Part shown: positions 1-9,312 of the stretch, in pieces
Numbering within the stretch: position 1 is the first letter of the stretch
Layout: each line of letters begins with the position of its first letter
Source: Bacillota bacterium
GTDB taxonomy: Bacteria; Bacillota; Clostridia; Oscillospirales; Oscillospiraceae
Direction: 5' to 3'
Length of the DNA: 64,000 bases
Assembly: GCA_023459875.1 (NCBI GenBank)
Contig: JAEWRY010000020.1
Span: 84,120 to 148,119 of the forward strand
Position numbers and translations under genes: made by a program
The notes under the pieces: model-generated
Seen by the model: the letters and a program-made list of their open reading frames with translations, nothing else
Told to the model about the DNA's origin: nothing
Databases searched by the model: none

Positions 1-587
1 TCCAGGCCGACGTTGTGGTGGGCGTGCCCGATTCGGGCCTCGACGCCGCCATCGGCTATTCCCGCCAGTCGGGCATTCCTTATGGCATCGGTCTCATTAA
101 AAACAAATATATCGGCAGGACCTTCATTTCGCCCGGTCAGAAGGTGCGGGAGGATAAAGTGAAAATCAAGCTCAATCCCGTGGCCGAGACCGTTCGGGAC
201 AAGCGGGTGGTCCTCATCGACGACTCCATCGTCCGGGGCACCACCAGCAGCCGCATCGTGAAGTTGCTGCGGGACGCGGGGGCCAGGGAAGTTCATATGC
301 GGGTCTCCGCCCCGCCCTTCCTCAATGCCTGCTACTACGGCACCGATATCGATTCCCAGGAAAATCTGATTGCCTGCCACCACACGGTGGAGGAGACCGC
401 CGCGCTCATCGGTGCGGACACCCTGGGGTACCTCAGCGTGGAGCACGCCCGTTTGCTGGCCGCGGGTGACCGGGGCAAGGGCTACTGCGCCGCCTGCTTT
501 GACGCAAAATACCCCACCGAGATTCCCTCCCAAACCAACAAAAACCGCTTTGAGCGCAAGATCAGCGAAAAGAAGGTGTCGGAATGA
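1..587 (+). CDS. purF: Amidophosphoribosyltransferase, C-terminal part (5' end outside window)
   Basis: This is the C-terminal part of glutamine-PRPP amidotransferase, which makes phosphoribosylamine, the committed step of purine synthesis. The reading frame is open from the first bases of the window, so the N-terminal Ntn glutaminase half lies upstream. The visible part is the phosphoribosyltransferase domain: the PRPP-binding loop reads VVLIDDSIVRGTTS (about 60 codons in) and is followed by a conserved APPF segment. The C-terminal tail contains the cysteines typical of the Bacillus-type enzyme (YCAACFD). Its stop overlaps the purM start by four bases, so the two genes are translationally coupled. 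The identity is secure; the true length cannot be given. Confidence 0.95.
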   Translation, partial: QADVVVGVPDSGLDAAIGYSRQSGIPYGIGLIKNKYIGRTFISPGQKVREDKVKIKLNPVAETVRDKRVVLIDDSIVRGTTSSRIVKLLRDAGAREVHMRVSAPPFLNACYYGTDIDSQENLIACHHTVEETAALIGADTLGYLSVEHARLLAAGDRGKGYCAACFDAKYPTEIPSQTNKNRFERKISEKKVSE

Positions 588-1621
588 AGAGTTCCAGCGA
601 GAGCTATAAGGCTTCCGGCGTGGATATCACCGCCGGATACAGGGCTGTGGAGCTGATGAAGTCCCATATCGCCAGAACTGTCGTTCCGGGCGTTCTGGGC
701 GGCGTAGGCGGCTTCGGCGGCCTTTTTGAGCTGGACCTCACCGGCATTTCAAAGCCCGTGCTGGTCTCGGGCACCGACGGCGTGGGGACCAAGCTGAAGC
801 TGGCCTTCCTGATGGACAGGCATACCACCGTGGGCATCGACTGCGTGGCCATGTGCGTGAACGACGTGATCTGCTGCGGTGCGAAGCCCCTTTTCTTTCT
901 GGATTATATCGCCGTGGGAAAAAACCTCCCCAAGCGGGTGGCCGATATTGTCGCGGGCGTGGCCGAGGGCTGCGTGCAGGCGGGCTGCGCCCTGGTGGGC
1001 GGCGAGACGGCGGAAATGCCCGGGTTTTACTCCCCCAACGAGTACGATATCGCCGGTTTCTCGGTGGGCGTGGTGGACCGGAGCAAAATTCTCGACAGCT
1101 CGGCCATGGCGCCCGGCGACGTGATTCTGGCTCTGCCCTCCAGCGGTATCCACTCCAACGGCTTTTCCCTGGTGAGAAAAATCTTTGACGTTGAACGCGC
1201 GGATTTAGCCGCCCCGGTCTCGGAGCTTGGCGGAGCCTCCCTGGGCGAAACGCTGCTCACGCCCACCAAAATTTATGTAAAGCCCATGCTGGCCCTCTTT
1301 GAGGCCGTGAGCGTTCGGGCGGTCTCCCACATCACCGGCGGCGGCTTTTACGAAAACATCCCCCGCAGCCTGCCCGCGGGACTGGGCGCGAAAATAGAGA
1401 AGGCGGCGGTGCGCACACCGGCCGTCTTCGGGATGCTTGCCCGCAAGGGCAATATCCCCGAGCGGGATATGTTTAACACCTTCAATATGGGCGTGGGCAT
1501 GACCGCCGTGGTCCCCAGAGCTGACGCGGACAAGGCCCTGGGCATTCTCCGTTCGAAGGGAGAGAACGCCTATATTCTGGGCGAGATCGTCTCCTCCGAC
1601 GAGGCGGTTACTCTATGCTGA
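584..1621 (+). CDS. purM: Phosphoribosylformylglycinamidine cyclo-ligase (AIR synthetase)
   Basis: PurM closes the imidazole ring: FGAM plus ATP gives AIR. The 345 residues match the usual family length. The N-terminal part has the conserved Gly-rich segment GGFGGLFEL and SGTDGVGTKLKLA, which carry ATP and phosphate contacts in the PurM/PurL fold; VGGETAEMPGFY and the late HITGGGFYENIPR segment are also diagnostic. The ATG overlaps the purF stop and its own stop overlaps purN, so it sits in a tightly packed purine operon. Nothing is unusual in sequence. Confidence 0.97.
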   Translation: MKSSSESYKASGVDITAGYRAVELMKSHIARTVVPGVLGGVGGFGGLFELDLTGISKPVLVSGTDGVGTKLKLAFLMDRHTTVGIDCVAMCVNDVICCGAKPLFFLDYIAVGKNLPKRVADIVAGVAEGCVQAGCALVGGETAEMPGFYSPNEYDIAGFSVGVVDRSKILDSSAMAPGDVILALPSSGIHSNGFSLVRKIFDVERADLAAPVSELGGASLGETLLTPTKIYVKPMLALFEAVSVRAVSHITGGGFYENIPRSLPAGLGAKIEKAAVRTPAVFGMLARKGNIPERDMFNTFNMGVGMTAVVPRADADKALGILRSKGENAYILGEIVSSDEAVTLC

Positions 1622-2238
1622 GCCCGGTCAAAATCGCGGTGCTGGTTTCGGGCGGAGGCACCAACCTCCAGGCCCTCATCGACGCCCAGACAAAGGGCAG
1701 CCTCAAAAGCGGAAAAATCTCTCTGGTCGTTTCCAGCAACCCCGACGCCTACGCCCTTAAACGTGCGGAACAAAGCGGCATCCCAACGGCGGTATCGGTG
1801 AGGCGCGGTCATTCTCAGGAGGAATTTGAGGCTTCTCTTTCCGTGCTGTTGGAGGAGTACCACATCGACCTCATTATTTTAGCGGGCTTCATGAGTATTT
1901 TGAGCGCCGAGTTTACGAGACACTGGCCCGAGCGCATCATAAACGTCCATCCCGCCCTCATCCCCTCCTTCTGCGGTAAGGGTTTTTACGGGCTGAAGGT
2001 GCACGAGGCGGCGCTTTCTTGCGGCGTCAAGGTTACGGGAGCCACCGTGCACTTTGTAAACGAGGTCCCCGACGGCGGAAAAATCATCGCCCAGAAAGCC
2101 GTGGCGGTGCGCGGGGGCGACACGCCGGAAACTCTGCAGCGCCGGGTAATGGAACAGGCAGAATGGGTGCTGCTGCCCCGGGCGGCGGAACAGGTGGCCC
2201 GCGTGATGGCCAAAGAGAAAGGGCGGAACCAGTCTTGA
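1615..2238 (+). CDS. purN: Phosphoribosylglycinamide formyltransferase (GART)
   Basis: PurN transfers a formyl group from 10-formyl-tetrahydrofolate to GAR. The N-terminus reads VLVSGGGTNLQALID, the typical phosphate-binding Gly-rich loop. The folate-binding and catalytic region is visible as INVHPALIPSF (about residues 103-113, containing the catalytic Asn and His) and later GATVHFVNEVPDGGKII, where the catalytic Asp lies. The 207-residue length is normal. The start overlaps the purM stop by seven bases, and the stop TGA overlaps a TTG start of the next gene. Confidence 0.96.
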   Translation: MLSPVKIAVLVSGGGTNLQALIDAQTKGSLKSGKISLVVSSNPDAYALKRAEQSGIPTAVSVRRGHSQEEFEASLSVLLEEYHIDLIILAGFMSILSAEFTRHWPERIINVHPALIPSFCGKGFYGLKVHEAALSCGVKVTGATVHFVNEVPDGGKIIAQKAVAVRGGDTPETLQRRVMEQAEWVLLPRAAEQVARVMAKEKGRNQS

Positions 2239-2969
2239 ATATTTACGAGCTTAACGATCTGGGCGCGCTTTTGAAGCGCAACGCCTATCCCGGTAGGGGA
2301 ATCGTTATAGGCGAAAGCGCCGACGGCAAAAACGCGGTTTTCGCCTACTTCATCATGGGCCGCAGCGAAAACAGCCGCAACCGTATTTTTGCAGAGGACG
2401 GGGATACGGTGACCACCCGGCCCTTCGACCCAGCCAAGGTGAAGGACCCCTCCCTCATCATCTACTCCCCCGTGAAGGCGCTGGAAAACCGGATCATCGT
2501 CACGAACGGCGACCAGACCGACACGATCTATGACGCGCTTGGGTCTAACGGGACCTTCGAGGGGGCGCTCGCCACCCGGTGCTTCGAGCCGGACGGACCT
2601 AACTTCACCCCCCGCATCAGCGGCCTTCTCACCTTCGAAAACGGCGGCTTTTCCTACAAAATGAGCATTCTCAAGAGCGCCGACGAAAGGGGCAGCGCCT
2701 GCAACCGCTTCACCTTTTCCTATTCCCCCCTTGCAGGCACCGGCCACTTTATCCACACCTATCTCTGCGACGGCGATCCCATCCCCACCTTCGAGGGGGA
2801 ACCGGAGCGGATTTTAATCGGGAACGAAATCGGCTCTTTTTCCGCCTGCCTTTGGGAGAATCTCAACGGGGACAATAAAATTTCCCTTTACGTCCGCTAT
2901 ACCGATCTGAAAACGGGCGCCTGGGAGCGGCGGCTTTTCAACAAGTACGGAGGCGAGGCACAAAAATGA
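2235..2969 (+). CDS. IMP cyclohydrolase, archaeal PurO-like family
   Basis: This 244-residue protein resembles the PurO-type IMP cyclohydrolases (Pfam IMP_cyclohyd), which close the second purine ring of FAICAR to give IMP. Diagnostic segments near the N-terminus are NAYPGRGIVIG and FIMGRSENSRNR. The longest frame opens at 2019 inside purN, but the likely start is TTG 2235 overlapping the purN stop (TTGA), just before the conserved N-terminal block. The next gene supplies AICAR transformylase without a cyclohydrolase domain, so the two proteins together replace bifunctional PurH. That pairing strongly supports the assignment. I have not aligned the active-site residues, so functional details are inferred. 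Confidence 0.85.
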   Translation: MNIYELNDLGALLKRNAYPGRGIVIGESADGKNAVFAYFIMGRSENSRNRIFAEDGDTVTTRPFDPAKVKDPSLIIYSPVKALENRIIVTNGDQTDTIYDALGSNGTFEGALATRCFEPDGPNFTPRISGLLTFENGGFSYKMSILKSADERGSACNRFTFSYSPLAGTGHFIHTYLCDGDPIPTFEGEPERILIGNEIGSFSACLWENLNGDNKISLYVRYTDLKTGAWERRLFNKYGGEAQK

Positions 2970-4153
2970 AAGAGCTTGAACTGAAATACGGCTGCAACCC
3001 CAATCAGAAGAGCGCGAAGCTTTTTATGCGGGACCGCAGCGAGCTGCCCATTGAGATTCTCTGCGGGCGGCCCGGCTATATCAATTTTCTCGACGCCTTC
3101 AACAGCTGGCAGCTTGTAAAAGAGCTGAAGGAGGCGCTGGGCCAGAGCGCCGCCACCTCCTTCAAGCACGTCTCTCCCACCTCCGCCGCCGTGGGAAATC
3201 CCATGAGTCAGGAGCTTAAAAAGGCCTGCTTTGTGGAGGATATCGAAGGCCTCGACGACTCCCCTCTGGCCTCGGCCTATGCCCGCGCCAGGGGCACCGA
3301 CCGGATGAGCTCCTTCGGGGACTGGGTGGCCCTCTCCGACCCCTGCGACGCCGTCACCGCGAGGATTTTACAGCGGGAGGTTTCCGACGGCATCATTGCC
3401 CCAGGCTATACCCCCGAGGCTCTGGAGATTTTAAAAACCAAGCGCAGGGGCAGCTACAACATCGTTCAGATCGACCCCGATTACCGTCCCGACCCGGTGG
3501 AGCAAAAGCAGGTGTTCGGAATCACGTTCCAGCAGGAACGCAACAATTTTAAAATCGACACCGCGCTGCTCCAGAATATCGTCACGGCCAACAAAACTCT
3601 GCCCGAGGCCGCGGTGCGCGACCTCATCATTTCTCTCATTACCCTCAAGTACACCCAGTCAAACTCGGTCTGCTTCGCTTATGACGGGCAGGCCATCGGC
3701 GTGGGCGCCGGGCAGCAGTCCCGAATCCACTGCACCCGCCTTGCCGGGAGCAAGGCCGACCTCTGGCAGCTCCGGCAGCACCCCAAGGCGCTCTGCCTGC
3801 CCTTTCGGTCCGATCTCGGCCGTCCTGACCGGAACAACGTGGTCGATCTCTACCTCTCCGATACCCAGAGCGGGGACGTGCTGGACGAGGGCCGCTGGCA
3901 GGAGTACTTTACCGACCGCCCGGAGGAGTTTACGACCGAGGAAAAAGAAAGCTGGCTTTCCCAGGTCACCGGCGTCTCCCTGGGCAGCGACGCCTTCTTC
4001 CCCTTCGGGGACAACATCGAGCGCGCCCACCGCAGCGGCGTCTGCTTCGTGGCTCAGCCGGGCGGCTCCATCCGGGACGACAACGTAATCGCCGCCTGCG
4101 ACAAGTACAACATGGCCATGGCCTTTACCGGCATGAGGCTTTTCCACCATTAA
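2966..4153 (+). CDS. purH: AICAR transformylase, stand-alone (PurH formyltransferase domain only)
   Basis: This 395-residue protein corresponds to the transformylase half of PurH, which formylates AICAR using 10-formyl-tetrahydrofolate. Key blocks are LKYGCNPNQK at the N-terminus, TSFKHVSPTSAAVGNP (the Lys-His pair is catalytic in PurH), and the C-terminal SDAFFPFGDNIERA and AQPGGSIRDD segments. A bifunctional PurH is about 510-520 residues and begins with a cyclohydrolase (MGS-like) domain, which is missing here. The ATG overlaps the upstream IMP cyclohydrolase stop (ATGA), so the two halves of the last purine steps are translationally coupled. Confidence 0.93.
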   Translation: MKELELKYGCNPNQKSAKLFMRDRSELPIEILCGRPGYINFLDAFNSWQLVKELKEALGQSAATSFKHVSPTSAAVGNPMSQELKKACFVEDIEGLDDSPLASAYARARGTDRMSSFGDWVALSDPCDAVTARILQREVSDGIIAPGYTPEALEILKTKRRGSYNIVQIDPDYRPDPVEQKQVFGITFQQERNNFKIDTALLQNIVTANKTLPEAAVRDLIISLITLKYTQSNSVCFAYDGQAIGVGAGQQSRIHCTRLAGSKADLWQLRQHPKALCLPFRSDLGRPDRNNVVDLYLSDTQSGDVLDEGRWQEYFTDRPEEFTTEEKESWLSQVTGVSLGSDAFFPFGDNIERAHRSGVCFVAQPGGSIRDDNVIAACDKYNMAMAFTGMRLFHH

Positions 4154-4165
4154 TACGGTATTTTT

Positions 4166-4195
4166 GCCGATCCCCTTTCTTTTTAAGGGGCCGGC
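4166..4195 (+). other. Hairpin between AICAR transformylase gene and purD
   Basis: The 58-base gap holds an inverted repeat with CCCCTT and AAGGGG arms around a T-rich loop, extended by GCCG and CGGC outer arms. There is no T-run after it, so it is unlikely to be a full terminator. It could be an RNA-processing or pausing site that changes the ratio of upstream to downstream operon products. Confidence 0.4.
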
Positions 4196-4211
4196 TTTCT
4201 GAGGTGATCGC

Positions 4212-5486
4212 ATGAACGTCATGGTTATCGGCGGCGGCGGCAGAGAGCACGCCATCATCAAAAAGCTGAAGGAAAACAAGAGCATAGAGACCCTTTACGC
4301 CCTGCCGGGCAACGGCGGCATCGCCGCGGACGCCGTATGCGCCGAGATCGGAACCAAGGATATCTCGGGCATGGTTTCCTTCGCCAGGGCGAATGCCGTG
4401 GACTTTGCCGTGGTGGCGCCCGACGATCCGCTGGTCCTCGGCGCGGTGGACGCACTGGAGGAGGCGGGAGTGAGGTGCTTCGGGCCCCGGGCCAACGCCG
4501 CAGTGATTGAGGGCAGTAAGGTCTTTTCCAAGGAGTTGATGAAAAAATACGGCATCCCCACCGCCTCCTACGCTGTCTTTCGCGATATGCCCGAAGCGCT
4601 GCGCTACCTGGATACCGCCCCCCTCCCCACGGTGGTCAAAGCGGACGGGCTTGCCCTGGGCAAGGGCGTAATCATCGCCCAAACCCGTGAAGAGGCCAAA
4701 AAGGCGGTGCGGGCTATGATGGAGGAAAAGGTCTTCGGGGAGAGCGGAAGCTCGGTCGTCATCGAGGAATTTCTCACCGGACCCGAGGTTTCGGTCCTGG
4801 CGTTCACCGACGGCGTCACGCTGGTCCCCATGGTCTCCTCCATGGATCATAAAAGGGCGCTAGACGGCGATCAGGGCCTCAACACCGGCGGCATGGGCGC
4901 CGTGGCCCCCAATCCCTATTACACTGAAAAAATCGCGGCGGAGTGCATGGAGACGATTTTTCTGCCCACCGTCCGGGCCATGGCCGCCGAAGGCCGCCCC
5001 TTCAAGGGCTGCCTCTATTTCGGCCTGATGCTCACCCCCTCCGGCACCCGCGTCATTGAATATAACTGCCGCTTCGGCGACCCGGAGGCTCAGGTGGTGC
5101 TCCCCCTTCTGGAAAGCGACCTCTTCGAAATCATGCTGCATGTTTCAGACGGCACGCTGGCGGACGCCGACGTGCGGTTTAAAAAGGGCAGCGCCTGCTG
5201 CGTGGTTCTGGCCTCGAAAGGCTACCCGCAGCACTATGAAACCGGCTTTCCTATTTCCCTGCCCGACTCTCTTCCCGATGTGCAGATTCTGGCGGCGGGC
5301 GTCAAAAAGAAGGACGGGCAAAGCGTGACCTCGGGGGGGCGGGTACTGGGCGTCTCCGCCGTGGCAGAAACCCTGGAAGACGCCATCGCCGGGGCTTACG
5401 CCGCGGCCGACACGGTCAGGTTCCGGAACGCATACTGCCGCCGGGACATCGGACAGCGCGCCCTTGAGGCGAGGAAGGGAGTATAA
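4212..5486 (+). CDS. purD: Phosphoribosylamine-glycine ligase (GAR synthetase)
   Basis: PurD joins phosphoribosylamine and glycine using ATP. The protein begins MNVMVIGGGGREHAI, the diagnostic PurD N-terminus, followed by an ATP-grasp domain with KADGLALGKGV (about residues 138-148), EEFLTGPEVSVLAFTDG and the metal-binding VIEYNCRFGDPEAQ near residue 280. The length of 424 is standard. The ATG is preceded by a GAGGTGA ribosome-binding site. The 3' end runs into the purL start region, so the two are coupled. Confidence 0.97.
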   Translation: MNVMVIGGGGREHAIIKKLKENKSIETLYALPGNGGIAADAVCAEIGTKDISGMVSFARANAVDFAVVAPDDPLVLGAVDALEEAGVRCFGPRANAAVIEGSKVFSKELMKKYGIPTASYAVFRDMPEALRYLDTAPLPTVVKADGLALGKGVIIAQTREEAKKAVRAMMEEKVFGESGSSVVIEEFLTGPEVSVLAFTDGVTLVPMVSSMDHKRALDGDQGLNTGGMGAVAPNPYYTEKIAAECMETIFLPTVRAMAAEGRPFKGCLYFGLMLTPSGTRVIEYNCRFGDPEAQVVLPLLESDLFEIMLHVSDGTLADADVRFKKGSACCVVLASKGYPQHYETGFPISLPDSLPDVQILAAGVKKKDGQSVTSGGRVLGVSAVAETLEDAIAGAYAAADTVRFRNAYCRRDIGQRALEARKGV

Positions 5487-5490
5487 GGCC

Positions 5491-8400
5491 GTGGTCTATC
5501 GTGTCTACGTGGAAAAAAAGCGGGGCCTGGCCCACGAGGCGGAAGCCCTGCGCGCGGACCTCACCGGACTTTTGGGCATCCGCACCCTCAACGGTCTTCG
5601 CATCGTCAACCGGTACGACGCCGAAGGTATGGACAAGGCGCTTTTTGAAGCCTGCAAAACAACAGTGTTCTCCGAGCCTCAGCTCGATGACATTCTCGAA
5701 ACCCTGCCCGTTGAAGCGGACGCGGTCTTTGCCGTGGAGTATCTCCCCGGCCAGTTCGACCAGCGGGCCGATTCCGCCGCACAGTGCATCCAGATCATCT
5801 CGCAGAAGGACCGTCCCATTGTCAGGACCGCCAAGGTCTACCTGCTGGAAGGCAGTCTCACCGCCGAGGAACTTGCCGCCGTTAAAAAGTACGTCATTAA
5901 CCCGGTGGAGAGCCGGGAAGCCTCACTTCATCCCTTCGACACGCTGAAAGCCACCTATCCCATCCCCACCAGCGTCGAGGTACTGGATGGTTTCCTTTCC
6001 CTGGACGGCGAGGGCCTCGCCGTCCTTCACGCAAGGCTCGGCCTTGCCATGGATCTGGACGACCTTCTTTTCTGCAAGCGTTACTTTACGCAAGAGCAAA
6101 GGGAACCCACCCTCACCGAAATCAGGGTCATCGACACCTACTGGTCGGATCACTGCCGCCACACCACCTTTCTCACCGTGATTGACGCCGTGACCTGTGA
6201 GGACGCGCTGCTGCAAACCGCCTACGACGAGTATCTCGCCACGCGCAATTCGATCGGCCGCATTAAGCCCGTCACCCTCATGGACCTGGCCACCGTGGCG
6301 TCCAGCTGGCTCAAAAAAACGGGGCGGCTGGAAGGTCTGGACGAGTCGGAGGAAATCAACGCCTGCACCGTGAAAATCAAGGTGGATGTGGAGGGCGAGC
6401 TTCAGGACTGGCTGCTGCTTTTCAAAAATGAAACCCACAATCACCCCACCGAGATCGAGCCCTTCGGCGGCGCCGCCACCTGCATCGGCGGAGCCATCCG
6501 GGACCCTCTCTCGGGCCGCGCTTACGTCTACGCCGCCATGCGCCTTACAGGCGGTGCCGACCCGCTGCGCCCCGTATCGGAGACCATCCCGGGCAAGCTG
6601 CCCCAGCGCAAGCTGGTCACCACCGCCGCGGCGGGCTACAGCTCCTACGGAAATCAGATCGGCCTTGCCACCGGCGAGGTAAACGAGCTCTATCACGACG
6701 GTTACGCCGCCAAGCGCATGGAGATCGGCGCTGTCATCGCCGCTGTTCCCGCCGCAAATGTCCGCCGGGAACGCCCCGCACCGGGGGACGTGGTCATCCT
6801 GCTGGGCGGCAGGACGGGACGGGACGGCTGCGGCGGCGCCACCGGCTCCTCCAAGGCCCACGATGTCTCCTCTCTGGAGACCTGCGGGGCTGAGGTGCAG
6901 AAGGGCAACGCCCCCGAGGAGCGCAAGCTCCAGCGGCTCTTCCGCAATCCCAGGGCCGCGCGGCTCATCAAGCGCTGCAACGACTTCGGCGCGGGCGGCG
7001 TTTCGGTGGCCATCGGAGAGCTCGCCGACGGCGTTGAAATCGACCTTGGCGCCGTGCCGAAAAAATATGAGGGCCTGGACGGCACCGAGCTTGCCATCAG
7101 CGAGTCCCAGGAGCGCATGGCCGTGGTGGTGGCCGCCGAAGACGCGGGGGCTTTCTGCGCCATGGCCGCGGAGGAAAATCTGGAGGCCACGGCGGTGGCC
7201 GTGGTGACGGAGCGCCCCAGCCTCGTTATGCGCTGGAACGGCACCGTTATCGTGAACCTTTCCCGGGCTTTTCTGGATTCCAACGGCGCGGAAAAGCACA
7301 TCGACGTAGCTATAGAAGCTCCCAAGCCTTTCAGCAGAGCAATCCCCAGCCAGTTTACCGAAGGGTATATTTCTCTAGCGGGGGACCTCAATGTATGCTC
7401 TCGCCGGGGACTTTCCGAGCGGTTCGACTCCACCATCGGCGCGGGCACCGTTCTCATGCCCTTCGGCGGAGAGCGCCAGCTCACTCCCGCGCAGGTTATG
7501 GCCCATAAGATTTCAGTCGCCGGTCAGGATACCTCCACCGTATCCCTCATGTCCTGGGGCTATAACCCCTACATCGCCGAAAAAAGCCCCTACCACAGCG
7601 CCTATCTCGCGGTGGTGGAGTCGGTCTCCAAGCTGGTAGCCGCGGGCGCGGGGCAGGAAGCTGTTTACCTCACCTTTCAGGAGTATTTTGAGAAACTTTG
7701 CCGCGATCCCGAGCGCTGGGGCAAGCCTCTGGCCGCCCTGTTGGGGGCCTTCAGGGCACAGAAGGATTTTGGGTACGCCGCCATCGGCGGCAAGGATTCC
7801 ATGAGCGGAAGCTTCGAGCGGCTGGACGTCCCCCCCACCCTGGTCTCTTTCGCGGTCACCACCTCGGCTTTGGGCCATGTCCTCTCTCCGGAATTTAAGG
7901 GTCCCGGCCATCCGGTGGTGCTGCTGGCCCCCGATTACGACGAAAACGGCCTGCCAGTCCCCGCCTCCCTCAAAAAGGTGTTCCAGACCGTTGAGAAGCT
8001 TGCCCGCGAAAACAGAATTCTCTCCGCCTATACGCCGGGCTTCGGCGGCGTGGCCGAGGCGATCATGAAGATGGCCTTCGGCAATCATATTGGATTCCGC
8101 TATCAAGAGGACCTGACCCTTGACCGCCTGTTCTCTTACTGCTACGGGGGCTTTGTGCTGGAGCTATGCGAAAAAACCGACCTGGGCGTTTTGCTCGGCG
8201 AAACCGTGTCAGAGCCTTTTCTGGAATACGGAAAAGAGCTTCTCTGTCTGGGTTCTCTGCTGAAAATATACGAAGACAAGCTGGAGAGTGTCTACCCCTG
8301 CAATAGTAAGGCCGGGTCCGGGCCCATCCCCGCGTATTCTTACGAGGCCAAATCCCGGCCCGCTCCCAAGATAAAGACGGCGAAACCCGTCGCCCTGATT

Positions 8401-9180
8401 CCCGTTTTCCCCGGCACCAACTGCGAGTACGATACCGCCAAGGCCCTTGCCGCCGCGGGCGCGGATCCGCGCATTTTGGTGATCCGGAACCTGACGGCGC
8501 TCGACATCGCCCACTCGGCGGAGGAATTCGCCTCGGCGCTTGAGAATGCCCAGATGGTGGTTATTCCCGGCGGCTTTTCGGGGGGCGATGAGCCGGACGG
8601 CTCGGCTAAATTCATTACCTCCTTCTTCCGCAACGCCGACGTGAAGGGCGGAGTGAACTCACTGCTCAATGAGCGGGACGGGCTTATGTGCGGCATCTGC
8701 AACGGCTTTCAGGCGCTCATCAAGCTGGGTCTGGTGCCCTACGGGAAGATCATCGACACCGACAAGGCCTGTCCCACCCTCACCTACAACACCATTGGCC
8801 GGCATCAGTCCCGGCTGGTGCGCGTCCGCATCGCCTCCAACAAGTCCCCCTGGCTAGCGCATACCAAGGCGGGGGAGGTCTTTACTGTTCCCATTTCCCA
8901 CGGCGAGGGCCGTTTTCTGGCCGATCCCGAGTTGATCAATTCCCTGGCCCAAAACGGCCAGATCGCCACTCAGTACGTGGATTATAACGGCAGCCCGACT
9001 TACGACATCCATTTTAACCCCAACGGCTCCGTCTGCGCGATCGAAGGCATCACCTCTCCGGACGGAAGGGTTCTGGGTAAAATGGGCCACTCGGAGCGGG
9101 CGGGTTTTGGCCTATATAAAAATGTACCCGGTAATTATGACTTGAATTTTTTCAGATCCGCCGTATTATATTTTAAATAA
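5491..9180 (+). CDS. purL: Phosphoribosylformylglycinamidine synthase, single-chain clostridial type
   Basis: This large enzyme converts FGAR, glutamine and ATP to FGAM. One chain contains a PurS-like N-terminal region, two PurM-like halves (WSDHCRHTTF near residue 215; NETHNHPTEIEPFGGAATCIGG near residue 315, which carries ATP and metal contacts) and a C-terminal class I glutaminase domain from about residue 966. The glutaminase nucleophile is the second Cys of MCGICNGFQ (about residue 1070), and the partner His lies in SHGEGRF. The open frame extends back to TTG 5464, but GTG 5491 has the purine-rich AGGAAGGGAG site about ten bases upstream, so I prefer it. It is the last purine gene here. 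Confidence 0.95.
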   Translation: MVYRVYVEKKRGLAHEAEALRADLTGLLGIRTLNGLRIVNRYDAEGMDKALFEACKTTVFSEPQLDDILETLPVEADAVFAVEYLPGQFDQRADSAAQCIQIISQKDRPIVRTAKVYLLEGSLTAEELAAVKKYVINPVESREASLHPFDTLKATYPIPTSVEVLDGFLSLDGEGLAVLHARLGLAMDLDDLLFCKRYFTQEQREPTLTEIRVIDTYWSDHCRHTTFLTVIDAVTCEDALLQTAYDEYLATRNSIGRIKPVTLMDLATVASSWLKKTGRLEGLDESEEINACTVKIKVDVEGELQDWLLLFKNETHNHPTEIEPFGGAATCIGGAIRDPLSGRAYVYAAMRLTGGADPLRPVSETIPGKLPQRKLVTTAAAGYSSYGNQIGLATGEVNELYHDGYAAKRMEIGAVIAAVPAANVRRERPAPGDVVILLGGRTGRDGCGGATGSSKAHDVSSLETCGAEVQKGNAPEERKLQRLFRNPRAARLIKRCNDFGAGGVSVAIGELADGVEIDLGAVPKKYEGLDGTELAISESQERMAVVVAAEDAGAFCAMAAEENLEATAVAVVTERPSLVMRWNGTVIVNLSRAFLDSNGAEKHIDVAIEAPKPFSRAIPSQFTEGYISLAGDLNVCSRRGLSERFDSTIGAGTVLMPFGGERQLTPAQVMAHKISVAGQDTSTVSLMSWGYNPYIAEKSPYHSAYLAVVESVSKLVAAGAGQEAVYLTFQEYFEKLCRDPERWGKPLAALLGAFRAQKDFGYAAIGGKDSMSGSFERLDVPPTLVSFAVTTSALGHVLSPEFKGPGHPVVLLAPDYDENGLPVPASLKKVFQTVEKLARENRILSAYTPGFGGVAEAIMKMAFGNHIGFRYQEDLTLDRLFSYCYGGFVLELCEKTDLGVLLGETVSEPFLEYGKELLCLGSLLKIYEDKLESVYPCNSKAGSGPIPAYSYEAKSRPAPKIKTAKPVALIPVFPGTNCEYDTAKALAAAGADPRILVIRNLTALDIAHSAEEFASALENAQMVVIPGGFSGGDEPDGSAKFITSFFRNADVKGGVNSLLNERDGLMCGICNGFQALIKLGLVPYGKIIDTDKACPTLTYNTIGRHQSRLVRVRIASNKSPWLAHTKAGEVFTVPISHGEGRFLADPELINSLAQNGQIATQYVDYNGSPTYDIHFNPNGSVCAIEGITSPDGRVLGKMGHSERAGFGLYKNVPGNYDLNFFRSAVLYFK

Positions 9181-9192
9181 TGTCCACTGAAC

Positions 9193-9270
9193 AAATGCGA
9201 TTTTCGAGTCGCATTTGCCGAAAGGACAAAAATTGTCCTTTCGGGCGGTAAAACAACACTATTTTGCCGC
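9193..9270 (+). repeat. Three consecutive stem-loops downstream of purL
   Basis: Three inverted repeats lie nose to tail. The first has AAATGCGA and TCGCATTT arms (9193-9216). The second has 12-base arms, CCGAAAGGACAA and its complement (9218-9244). The third has GCGGTAAAA paired with TTTTGCCGC (9245-9270) with one G-T pair. None is followed by a clean T-run, so they are not simple terminators, although the middle one could stop transcription or protect the purine mRNA 3' end. Confidence 0.7.
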
Positions 9271-9312
9271 TTCAGATACATTGATGCTGTTCTTTTTGGG
9301 AGGCAGATCGGC

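Noticed and set aside
5923..7299. 458-codon open frame on the minus strand
   Set aside because: It is antisense to purL and its His/Gly/Val-rich composition is typical of complementary-strand translation in GC-rich genes.
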